Both the position numbers and the translations under genes were made by a program. Positions 1-7,070 of a stretch of 13,930 nucleotides of DNA are shown here, piece after piece. The notes below the pieces were generated by a model. That model made no database searches, was not told the origin of the DNA, and saw nothing but the letters and a program-made list of their open reading frames with translations. Every line of letters starts with the position of its first letter. The first letter of the stretch is position 1. The stretch is from CAZOZK01 sp964584245 (GTDB taxonomy: Bacteria; Patescibacteriota; Microgenomatia; UBA1400; PJMF01). The stretch spans positions 1 through 13,930 of the forward strand of contig CAZOZK010000021.1 of assembly GCA_964584245.1 (NCBI GenBank), in the 5' to 3' direction.

Positions 1-40
1 TTTAGGGTGTGATATATCCACCAGTGATAACTATTTTCAT
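1..40 (-). CDS. Possible 5' end of murG, interrupted by a stop
   Basis: Nine bases after the ftsW stop, an ATG at 38-40 opens a frame reading MKIVITGGYITP. This resembles the N-terminus of MurG, the glycosyltransferase that turns lipid I into lipid II, where a beta strand is followed by a TGG-type loop and a Thr-Pro. MurG is also the expected neighbour after ftsW in dcw clusters. In this frame, however, a TAA follows at 2-4, after 12 codons. The window ends there, so I cannot tell whether this is a broken gene, a sequencing frameshift, or a chance resemblance. There is no Shine-Dalgarno site in front of the ATG. The identification rests on 12 residues plus position. Confidence 0.35.
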
Positions 41-49
41 AATCCATAT

Positions 50-1117
50 TTAATTTTTTTTAGTAGTACTGATGGTATCAAGTTTGGCTAAAATACCTGT
101 GCCAAACAGTACCATAACGAGCGATGAACTACCATAGGAAAAAAATGGTAGTGGCATGCCTTTCAACGGTATGAGCGCTACTAACGCTGCTAAATTAATG
201 ATTGCTTGTAAACTAATCCAGACGATAATGCCGCACGCAAGCAAGTATCTAAAAGGATCTGAAGCTTGTTTTCTGGCAATTTTCCAACCTAAAGCACCAT
301 ACGTTGCGTAGAGCAAAATAATTGCACTTGAGCCCAAAAATCCAACTTCTTCGGCGGTGATGGCAAAAATTGAGTCGGTGCTAGGTTCAGGAATAAATGC
401 GACTTTTTGACGAGAGTTTCCGATGCCTTGTCCAAGTACGCCTCCTCTGCCCAGCGCCAAGGTGATCTGTCGAATATGGAAACTGGCACCGAGTGGATCT
501 CTATCTGGGTTAATAAAAGTCAGAAAACGTTCAGTTCTGTATTGAGAGCTAAAGATTGCAATAGCTGTAAACAAAAGTATCGAGACACCTATGAGTACAA
601 CCCATTTAGTTTTACCACCCGCAAGAAAAAATAATCCGCCACAAATAGCTGCAAGTAGCAATGTTGAGCCCAAATCTGGCTGGAGTATCACTAACCCAAT
701 GGGAACTAGTGACATGGTTAAAAATGGGAGTAGTCTTTGATGTCGACTAAGCGTGTAGGCGAGCCCAATAATCACCCCCAATTTTGCAATCTCAATTGGT
801 TGCACAACGGTGATATCAAAAATAGAAATCCACCTTTGCGCTCCATTAAATTCTTGTCCAATTCCCGGAACAAATACCAGTAGTAATGCAAAAATACTTC
901 CTAAGTACATGACTGGCGCTAGTTTTTTGAGCAAGCTGGTTGGGGTGAGTAACCCAACTCCCATAGCAAAAATTCCAATTGCTAAACCAATACTCTGTTG
1001 TCGAACAAAATAATATTGATCACCAAATGTGTTTAAGCCTTCGGTTGTGGAGGATTCAAAAACAAACAAAAGTCCAAGGATACACAAAATGCTTGTAATG
1101 ATTAAAAGTGATTTCAT
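50..1117 (-). CDS. ftsW: FtsW, SEDS-family septal peptidoglycan glycosyltransferase
   Basis: This 355-aa polytopic membrane protein of the SEDS family (FtsW/RodA/SpoVE) polymerises lipid II into glycan strands together with a class B PBP. Visible family signatures are QPDLGS at residues 146-151, the PSTDSIFAITAEE stretch with Asp248 at the position of the catalytic aspartate, and KGMPLPFFSYGSSS at 319-332. About ten hydrophobic segments run the length of the protein. Position in a dcw cluster, downstream of an FtsI-type PBP and mraY, favours FtsW over RodA. The length is slightly short for FtsW, mainly because both termini are brief. The start ATG lies 33 nt after the mraY stop. It is preceded by ACACGT and has no Shine-Dalgarno site. 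Confidence 0.93.
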   Translation of the reverse strand: MKSLLIITSILCILGLLFVFESSTTEGLNTFGDQYYFVRQQSIGLAIGIFAMGVGLLTPTSLLKKLAPVMYLGSIFALLLVFVPGIGQEFNGAQRWISIFDITVVQPIEIAKLGVIIGLAYTLSRHQRLLPFLTMSLVPIGLVILQPDLGSTLLLAAICGGLFFLAGGKTKWVVLIGVSILLFTAIAIFSSQYRTERFLTFINPDRDPLGASFHIRQITLALGRGGVLGQGIGNSRQKVAFIPEPSTDSIFAITAEEVGFLGSSAIILLYATYGALGWKIARKQASDPFRYLLACGIIVWISLQAIINLAALVALIPLKGMPLPFFSYGSSSLVMVLFGTGILAKLDTISTTKKN

Positions 1118-1150
1118 ACGTGTTCAGATACGTGCTCTGTACACCTACGA

Positions 1151-2197
1151 TTATAGAAGTGATAGCCACACTCCGAATAGGGTCAACATGATCTGAACCA
1201 ACCATGCGCGTTGCACAATCTTTGGTTCTTCCCAGCCATTTTTTTGAAAGGTGAGGTGGATTGGTGCTGCAGGAAAGATTTTTTTCTTGCGATATTTTTT
1301 GGAGAGTAACTGGACTAAAGATGATGATACTTCAATCACAAAGATGAAACCAACTATTAATAATCCGGCAACTTTGCCAAGTAATAAACCAACTACAGCG
1401 AGTGTTGCGCCAAACGCTAAGGCTCCTACATCACCCATAAACATACGAGCTGGAAACACGTTGAAATATAAAAATGAGATGAGTGATCCTAACCAAAGGG
1501 CAATGAAAATAGAAAGTGGGACATCAAGAATAGATGCTGAGAGCACCCACAATCCAAATAAACAAATCATAAGAGTGCCTGCAGCAAGACCATCAAGTCC
1601 ATCGGTAATATTGACTGCGTTTGCAAACGCGACTATCACAAAGGTCGCAAAGGGAATATACAGCCAACCCATATGGAGTGTGTAGTTGAAAAATGGAATG
1701 TGTACGAATGAGATGCCTAGTTGTAGATACATCAAAGTACCAATTATGCCGGCCAAAATGAGTTGCAAAATAAGTTTGTACTTCATGCGTAGACCAAAGA
1801 ATTTTTCTTCTTCAAGGCCAAAAAACTTTTTAACGTCGTCATATAAACCAAGTAATCCAAAAGAAAGAAAGGTGAAAAATAGTATGTTGATTTCTGCCTG
1901 AGCATCCTGGTGATTACTGGTGACATCAATCCCAGCCATACTCAATATTGGCAAGATAACTGCGAAAAGTGCAGATACCACAATAATCACTAACAATCCG
2001 CCGCCGACTGGGGTGCCGGCTTTGATTTTATGAAATGAATCAAAAATGGGAGTGAGCATACCAAAAGCATCTCTGGTTTTTTGTTGAGCCCGCTGAAATT
2101 TGAGAAAATAGAGAGTGTTAATAAATGGCACGATTAATGCACTGGTCACAATAAATGAGACTAATAATAAACCGAGTAACAATACGAGGGATCCCAT
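1151..2197 (-). CDS. mraY: MraY, phospho-MurNAc-pentapeptide transferase
   Basis: MraY transfers phospho-MurNAc-pentapeptide from UDP to undecaprenyl phosphate at the membrane, giving lipid I. The 348-aa product has about ten transmembrane segments. Recognisable motifs are AGTPVGGG at 60-67 (family KxGTPTMGG), the Asp pair D120-D121 in GLYDD, NITDGLDGLAAG at 196-207, and FMGDVGAL at 253-260 with the third catalytic-site Asp (D256). The usual triple-His motif (APIHHHFE) reads APIHLTFQ at 312-318, so only the first His remains, while the following GWEEPKIV is conserved. The gene starts 18 nt after the murA stop. The ATG is preceded by GACACGT, with no Shine-Dalgarno site. Family identity is secure. 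Confidence 0.94.
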   Translation of the reverse strand: MGSLVLLLGLLLVSFIVTSALIVPFINTLYFLKFQRAQQKTRDAFGMLTPIFDSFHKIKAGTPVGGGLLVIIVVSALFAVILPILSMAGIDVTSNHQDAQAEINILFFTFLSFGLLGLYDDVKKFFGLEEEKFFGLRMKYKLILQLILAGIIGTLMYLQLGISFVHIPFFNYTLHMGWLYIPFATFVIVAFANAVNITDGLDGLAAGTLMICLFGLWVLSASILDVPLSIFIALWLGSLISFLYFNVFPARMFMGDVGALAFGATLAVVGLLLGKVAGLLIVGFIFVIEVSSSLVQLLSKKYRKKKIFPAAPIHLTFQKNGWEEPKIVQRAWLVQIMLTLFGVWLSLL

Positions 2198-2215
2198 ACG
2201 TGTCTTTACTAATTC

Positions 2216-3553
2216 TTATACTCTCTCTATCTTAGCACCCATTGAGCAAAGTCGGCTATCTAAATCTTCATACCCGCGATCAACTTGAGTCGTGTTTGTC
2301 AAAGTTGTGGTACCGTTGGCAATCATTGCTGCAAGAATGAGTGTCGCTCCTTGGCGTAAATCTTGAATTTCGAACGTTCCAGCTTTGAGAGCGGTTGGTC
2401 CGGTGATTGAAATCGCGTGAGGAGTGTCTTGTGATGTCTCGTCTAAATTAAAGTTGTATGTTGTTTGTGGATCAGCCACAGGAATGTGTTTGTACTCGAT
2501 TTGCGCACCCATTTCTTGCAGTGCTGGCACATATTGGAATCGTTTGGACATAACTGTTTCATGAAGAATACTTGTGCCTTGGCACTGGGTCAGCAACGTA
2601 GCCATGAGTGGCTGCCAGTCGGTCATAAAGCCTGGTTCAATTTCGGTAGTAATATCTGTTGCGGTGAGTGGGCCTTTGTAGTAAAAGCGAATACCATAAT
2701 CGCCAATTTCGTATCCAGCACCAATTTTTTCGAGTACTTGCAAAAATGCCTCAAGGTGCTCAGCTCGAGCATTTTCGATTATGACGTCGCCTTTAGTGGC
2801 GATGGCTGCACAAGCATAACTCACGGCTTCATTACGATCGGGAATAATTTTGTGGATAGTTCCGTGTAATTTGGAAACGCCTTCTATGCGAATAGTGGTT
2901 GGAGTAATTCGCTCAATCTGTCCACCCATGTTGTTCAAAAATTTAATCAGGTCGTCGACTTCTGGTTCTTGTGCTGCATTTTCTAAAACGGTCGTGCCTT
3001 TTGCAAGTACGGCAGCCATGAGTAGTGTTTCGGTTCCGGTATGTGTATTCTTTGCAAATCGATAGGTTGTGCCGACAAGCTGGTCTGCAGAAGCAAAAAA
3101 CATGCCGTCACGTTCTTCTACTGTTGCTCCGAGGGCTTCAAGGCCTTGGAAATGTCGTTCGAGTGGACGTTTGCCAATACGATCTCCTCCAGGGGTTGGG
3201 ACGACTGCTTTGCCAAATCTATGCAGTAACACTGGGATAAACATGTTAGAAAATCTCCCCTGAGATCCATGTTCAGGTTTGATAACATGGTTAGTCATTC
3301 CAGAAGGATTCACAAAAATTGCGCGCTCACATGAACGATCTGTCGTGCCACCAAGATAATCAATAATGTCGGCTACTAGGGTTACGTCACTTATATGTGA
3401 AAAGTTAAGTAGTCTTGATTCTGAGTCTGCGAGAATTGATGCAATTAACAATTTGTACGAGGCATTTTTTGCTCCACCAATTCGAACTGATCCGTGGAGT
3501 GGCGTTCCTCCAGTTACTAAAAAGGTATTGTTAGTTGCTGTTGTGGTGGACAT
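2216..3553 (-). CDS. murA: MurA, UDP-GlcNAc enolpyruvyltransferase (Asp-type active site)
   Basis: MurA catalyses the first committed step of peptidoglycan synthesis, adding enolpyruvate from PEP to UDP-GlcNAc in the cytoplasm. At 445 aa it is slightly longer than E. coli MurA. Conserved features are GGAKNA at 26-31 with Lys29 (E. coli Lys22), Arg100 (Arg91), PGGDRIGKRP at 121-130, TDWQ with Asp312 (Asp305), and DLRQGA with Arg400 (Arg397). The residue equivalent to catalytic Cys115, the fosfomycin target, is Asp124 (GAT at 3182-3184). The same change occurs naturally in Mycobacterium, Chlamydia and Borrelia MurA, which are active and fosfomycin-insensitive. The start lies 24 nt after the murCB stop, without a Shine-Dalgarno site, and just downstream of a candidate promoter. 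Confidence 0.95.
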   Translation of the reverse strand: MSTTTATNNTFLVTGGTPLHGSVRIGGAKNASYKLLIASILADSESRLLNFSHISDVTLVADIIDYLGGTTDRSCERAIFVNPSGMTNHVIKPEHGSQGRFSNMFIPVLLHRFGKAVVPTPGGDRIGKRPLERHFQGLEALGATVEERDGMFFASADQLVGTTYRFAKNTHTGTETLLMAAVLAKGTTVLENAAQEPEVDDLIKFLNNMGGQIERITPTTIRIEGVSKLHGTIHKIIPDRNEAVSYACAAIATKGDVIIENARAEHLEAFLQVLEKIGAGYEIGDYGIRFYYKGPLTATDITTEIEPGFMTDWQPLMATLLTQCQGTSILHETVMSKRFQYVPALQEMGAQIEYKHIPVADPQTTYNFNLDETSQDTPHAISITGPTALKAGTFEIQDLRQGATLILAAMIANGTTTLTNTTQVDRGYEDLDSRLCSMGAKIERV

Positions 3554-3560
3554 AGGGATT

Positions 3561-3590
3561 ATTATAGCTTAGTCTAGCTACTTTAGTAAA
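3561..3590 (-). promoter_or_regulatory. Candidate sigma70-type promoter for murA, possibly leaderless
   Basis: On the minus strand a TTTACT (-35, 3585-3590) and a perfect TATAAT (-10, 3561-3566) are separated by 18 nt. Only 7 nt separate the -10 box from the murA ATG at 3551-3553, so transcription would begin at or within a base or two of the start codon. The -35 lies inside the last codons of murCB. No Shine-Dalgarno site is present, which fits leaderless translation. The same TTTACT hexamer occurs in the proposed mraZ promoter. This is a motif match only. Confidence 0.45.
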
Positions 3591-6061
3591 AATACTTCTT
3601 CTTTGAGATCTACGTCAAACTGTTTTTTGACTTCTTGTTTGATGAGCCAGATTAACTCTTGCACCTGTGCAGCAGTGCCAGTTCCATCATTGATGATAAA
3701 CGCAGCGTGCTTGTGGCTGACACTGACTCCTCCAATTGTTTTACCTTTGAGTCCTGCTTGATCAATTAAAAATCCACCGCCAATATAGGCTCGTTCTTTA
3801 AATTGTGGAAAGAGCTCTCGTAATTTTGGTGTGTTTGGCGTGTTTTGAAAGATGCAGCCTGAGCTTGGTGCGCCGAGTGGCTGAGTTTGTGCGCGGTATC
3901 TGGTTGCTTCTGCAATCAGATTTTTTGAGGTTTCTGCGTTGCCTGGGGTGAGGTCAAATTCTGCGGCCAGAATGATTTCTTTGGATGTGTGAAATCGTGA
4001 TGAATCGTACCCGAACTCGCATTCTTCGTTTGATAGCCATTTCGTGGTGCCATCTTTTTGGGCGATTTTTACTCGAGTGATGTGTGTGCCAATTAGACTT
4101 TCTAGGTAGTGAGCATTATTGTAAATTGCACCACCAACAGTGCCAGGAACACCTAAGAAATACTCAAGGCCGGTTAATCCAAGTTGTACTGTTTTTCCGA
4201 CCATAAGTGCAGTTTTTGTGCCGGCACCAACGAGTATTTTTGTTTTGGAGTCAGACACTAACTCGCAGTAGGTGTTTGTTAAATGAATGACTAAGCCTTG
4301 TACTCCTTCGTCGCCAACAATCACGTTACTTGCACCGCCAAAGAGTGTGACTGGGATGTTTTTATTGGTGCACCAAGCGAATACTTTGGCAATACTATCC
4401 TCATCAGAAATTTCTACATAGACCTGTGCAGGTCCGCCCATTTTGAAGTATGTTTTTTGAGCTAAGGGATAGGTTTCATGAAAAGTTAAATCTGGAAATG
4501 CTTGCTGAATCTCTGAAACAAAAGATGATTGTGATGTGTTTACTATCAGGTCGTGGACTTGATAAATATCTCCTGCTCCAAGAGTGACGCAGACGTCGCC
4601 TGGTTTGAGAGTTTGAGTGAGGTATTTCTTGAGTTCAGGTATGGTGTGAACTGTTGTAGCGTTGATTTCTTGGGCCACCATTTCTGAAGTAATTGTTGTA
4701 TCAATTGATTCTCGTGCAGATGCAAAAATATCGAGCAGAACTACTTCATGCGCGAGTGAAAGACTTGTTACAAAGTCGGTAAATAATTCTTTGGTTCTTG
4801 AGTATGTATGTGGCTGAAATGCAAAAAGTACTCGTTGGTTTGGATACCAGTTTTGGAAAGCTTCGATAACGGCAGCTAGTTCGCTTGGATGATGGGCATA
4901 GTCGTCGTAGTACCGCACGCCATTTTTCTCGCCAATAAATTCTGCTCTACGTTTGGTTGAGTGAAATTGCTGTAGATATTTTGCTCCATTTTCTAGGCTA
5001 ACTCCAGCAACTTTGGCTGCTGTTAGTGCGGCAGTGGCGTTGAGTAGGTTATATTCTCCTGGGATTGCTAGCTCGAGAGGAAGATCTGTTTTTTGAGTTT
5101 TCTCTTGAGGATTTTTTGCGTTGAGTAGGCCTTTTGTTTTGCCAGGGCTAAAAGAAATTGAGCTCAGTTCTATGTTTGGTTGATTTTTTGTGCCGTAGGT
5201 GATGACTTGGTATGTATGTGCAAATTCGTTTGCAAATGTCATGAGAATGTCATCATTACTGTGGAGAATAAGCGTAGAAGGTGATTGGTATGATTTAGCA
5301 GCAGTATCTACACTACTATTGTGTTGATTTTTCTTGGCATCGAGCAGCGAAAAGAATCTGCGGAAAGTATCTATGGTGTGGTCTAGGCCGGTGTACACAT
5401 CGGGATGGTCGTAGCGCAGGTTTGGGCAGACAATGATTGATGGTTGCAGGTAGGCAAATCGTGGGATGTGGAGTTCGCCAGTTCTGGCCAATTCAGGTTC
5501 TGTCACGTATTCATCCGCCTCGATCACAAAGTAGCGGCTATCGCTTCGTAGTGCCCCAGTTTGTGCCATGCCAGGTATGCTTCCAACACCGATTGAGTAT
5601 GATGGTGGTTGTGAAATCTGTCCATCTTGCCATGCCTTTTCAAGTATCCAGGCAATCATAGCTGAAATTGTAGACTTTCCACCTACTCCACACACGGCGA
5701 TGACTTCTTTTTGGTTGGCAATGCTTGCGATCGCTTCTGCTTGGGTCCAGACTGGAATTCCCTGTGTTACTGCGGCAGCAACTTGAGGATTTTTCTGTGC
5801 GTGGTGGGCTGAAGTATAAATCACACACTCGGTTTGCTCTGGCAGTGCTGTCTCAAAAGAAGTATCAATAGTAATTGAATGCGCATCTAACAGCGGCTGG
5901 GTCACAAAAGATTCGGCCAGGTCAGATCCGCGCACCTGCTTGCCTGCGTCCAGCAAACACTGTGCAAGTGAGGTCATTGCCACTCCTTTTATGCCCACTA
6001 AATAATAGTGCGTGTAATCGAGTAGGTTGGTTCGTGCTTGTGGCCAGTCTTGTGTATTCAT
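3578..6061 (-). CDS. MurC-MurB fusion: UDP-MurNAc ligase domain plus UDP-enolpyruvyl-GlcNAc reductase
   Basis: This 827-aa protein joins two cytoplasmic wall enzymes. Residues 1 to about 510 form a Mur ligase of MurC type, adding L-Ala to UDP-MurNAc. They show a P-loop GVGGKST (125-131; family GTHGKTT), EADEY (181-185), N-x3-DHPD (214-221), NATAAL (341-346), DDYAHHPSE (386-394), QPHTYSRT (416-423) and GAGDIY (495-500). Residues from about 525 to 827 are MurB, the FAD-dependent reductase, with TYFKMGGPA (537-545), GGASNVIVGD (575-584), GVPGTVGGAI (637-646), FGYDSSRF (683-690), SSGCIFQN (733-740) and a C-terminal EEV. The halves catalyse consecutive steps, MurB before MurC. The P-loop lacks the usual His, and the segment after EADEY is Mpl-like. 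The ATG at 6059-6061 follows AACTCCTAAA, with no Shine-Dalgarno site. Confidence 0.9.
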   Translation of the reverse strand: MNTQDWPQARTNLLDYTHYYLVGIKGVAMTSLAQCLLDAGKQVRGSDLAESFVTQPLLDAHSITIDTSFETALPEQTECVIYTSAHHAQKNPQVAAAVTQGIPVWTQAEAIASIANQKEVIAVCGVGGKSTISAMIAWILEKAWQDGQISQPPSYSIGVGSIPGMAQTGALRSDSRYFVIEADEYVTEPELARTGELHIPRFAYLQPSIIVCPNLRYDHPDVYTGLDHTIDTFRRFFSLLDAKKNQHNSSVDTAAKSYQSPSTLILHSNDDILMTFANEFAHTYQVITYGTKNQPNIELSSISFSPGKTKGLLNAKNPQEKTQKTDLPLELAIPGEYNLLNATAALTAAKVAGVSLENGAKYLQQFHSTKRRAEFIGEKNGVRYYDDYAHHPSELAAVIEAFQNWYPNQRVLFAFQPHTYSRTKELFTDFVTSLSLAHEVVLLDIFASARESIDTTITSEMVAQEINATTVHTIPELKKYLTQTLKPGDVCVTLGAGDIYQVHDLIVNTSQSSFVSEIQQAFPDLTFHETYPLAQKTYFKMGGPAQVYVEISDEDSIAKVFAWCTNKNIPVTLFGGASNVIVGDEGVQGLVIHLTNTYCELVSDSKTKILVGAGTKTALMVGKTVQLGLTGLEYFLGVPGTVGGAIYNNAHYLESLIGTHITRVKIAQKDGTTKWLSNEECEFGYDSSRFHTSKEIILAAEFDLTPGNAETSKNLIAEATRYRAQTQPLGAPSSGCIFQNTPNTPKLRELFPQFKERAYIGGGFLIDQAGLKGKTIGGVSVSHKHAAFIINDGTGTAAQVQELIWLIKQEVKKQFDVDLKEEVFLLK

Positions 6062-6098
6062 TTTAGGAGTTAAACAAAATCGTTGGTATGTAACTCTG

Positions 6099-7070
6099 CT
6101 ACTGTATTAGTGATCGTAAAACTGGAATCAATTTCTTTGAGTCGTGTCGCAGTACTGATCGATGCGCGACGTCAGATTTTGGTTTAATGTAGGCTTCATC
6201 GCTTAGAATCGGTGCACGAACTACACGAGTGTCATCGTTTAAATCATCATCAACGGGAAACTCTTCGTGCTGTGCGTATTGGGTTAGGATCTCAGCAGAA
6301 ATTACTTGATCATTCATGATTATTGTAGTTACGGGTTTGCCAATGGTATCCTCTATTCTACTAACATGATCATGGGCACTCATATCTTTTGTTTGAGTGG
6401 ATCGAGTCATTAAATTGAGCAGGTACAACACTTTTGCGCTTGAGTTTGCAAATGCTTCTTTGGTTCCCGAGCAGACCAATGCTGGCATGATACTGGCATA
6501 AAAATCGCCAGGACCAATGATGATATAGTCTGCGTTTTGAATGGCTGCTTGTGCACGTGGGTTAATACTTGCCTCTGGAACTAACTCAACACGGTCAATT
6601 TTTTTTGATGGTGCTTCAGGTTGATCAAGAAAATCCTCACCAATTATTTCTGTGCCGTCATGATAAATGATTTTAAGATCTACCGTGGTAGTGGTTGCAG
6701 GAATTACTTCTCCTTCAATACGAAAAATTTGGGTAGCTTTTTGCAAGGCCTCATCGGTACTCCCAGTCATATCTTGTAGAGCAGTGAGAATTAGGTTGCC
6801 CATGTTATGACCTTTCAAGCCATCACCTCGATCGAATCGATACAAAAGCAGATTACGAATCCACTCTTGGCCTTCGTTTTCCGCTAGGGCTGCCAAAGAT
6901 TGGCGCAAGTCGCCAACAGGCTGAAAGCCAAATTCATCACGAATTCGACCAGCTGATCCACCATTGTCAGATACGGTAATGACTGTTGAAACTGATGTAT
7001 CTAAATGTTTGAGTGCGGAAGTGACTGGATAAATGCCGGTGCCGCCACCAATGACAACAATTTTTTTCAT
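6099..7070 (-). CDS. yvcK: YvcK/CofD-like UDP-sugar-binding protein (gluconeogenesis factor family)
   Basis: The 323-aa product belongs to the YvcK family. Family features are a Rossmann-like start with GGGTG (8-12), SDNGGSAGRIRDEFG (34-48), GDLRQSL (53-59), HNMGNL (88-93) and a GPGDFYASIMPAL stretch. In Bacillus subtilis YvcK is needed for growth on gluconeogenic carbon sources, binds UDP-sugars and affects PBP1 placement. The mycobacterial homologue CuvA is also linked to wall synthesis. Its ATG overlaps the murE-type stop by 4 nt (ATGA at 7067-7070), so translational coupling is likely. AAAGGG just upstream is one of the few Shine-Dalgarno-like sites here. It is not a standard dcw member, and its place between wall-precursor genes suggests a role tied to UDP-GlcNAc or UDP-MurNAc supply. 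Confidence 0.88.
   Translation of the reverse strand: MKKIVVIGGGTGIYPVTSALKHLDTSVSTVITVSDNGGSAGRIRDEFGFQPVGDLRQSLAALAENEGQEWIRNLLLYRFDRGDGLKGHNMGNLILTALQDMTGSTDEALQKATQIFRIEGEVIPATTTTVDLKIIYHDGTEIIGEDFLDQPEAPSKKIDRVELVPEASINPRAQAAIQNADYIIIGPGDFYASIMPALVCSGTKEAFANSSAKVLYLLNLMTRSTQTKDMSAHDHVSRIEDTIGKPVTTIIMNDQVISAEILTQYAQHEEFPVDDDLNDDTRVVRAPILSDEAYIKPKSDVAHRSVLRHDSKKLIPVLRSLIQ

Noticed and set aside
1150..1155. TATAAT on the minus strand at the mraY/ftsW junction as an ftsW promoter
   Set aside because: No acceptable -35 lies 16-18 nt upstream; the only TTGACC is 25 nt away. The hexamer is partly the mraY stop codon.
1251..1685. A 144-codon open frame opposite mraY
   Set aside because: It is antisense to the conserved MraY core, shows no family motif, and its composition is what the complementary strand of a membrane-protein gene gives.
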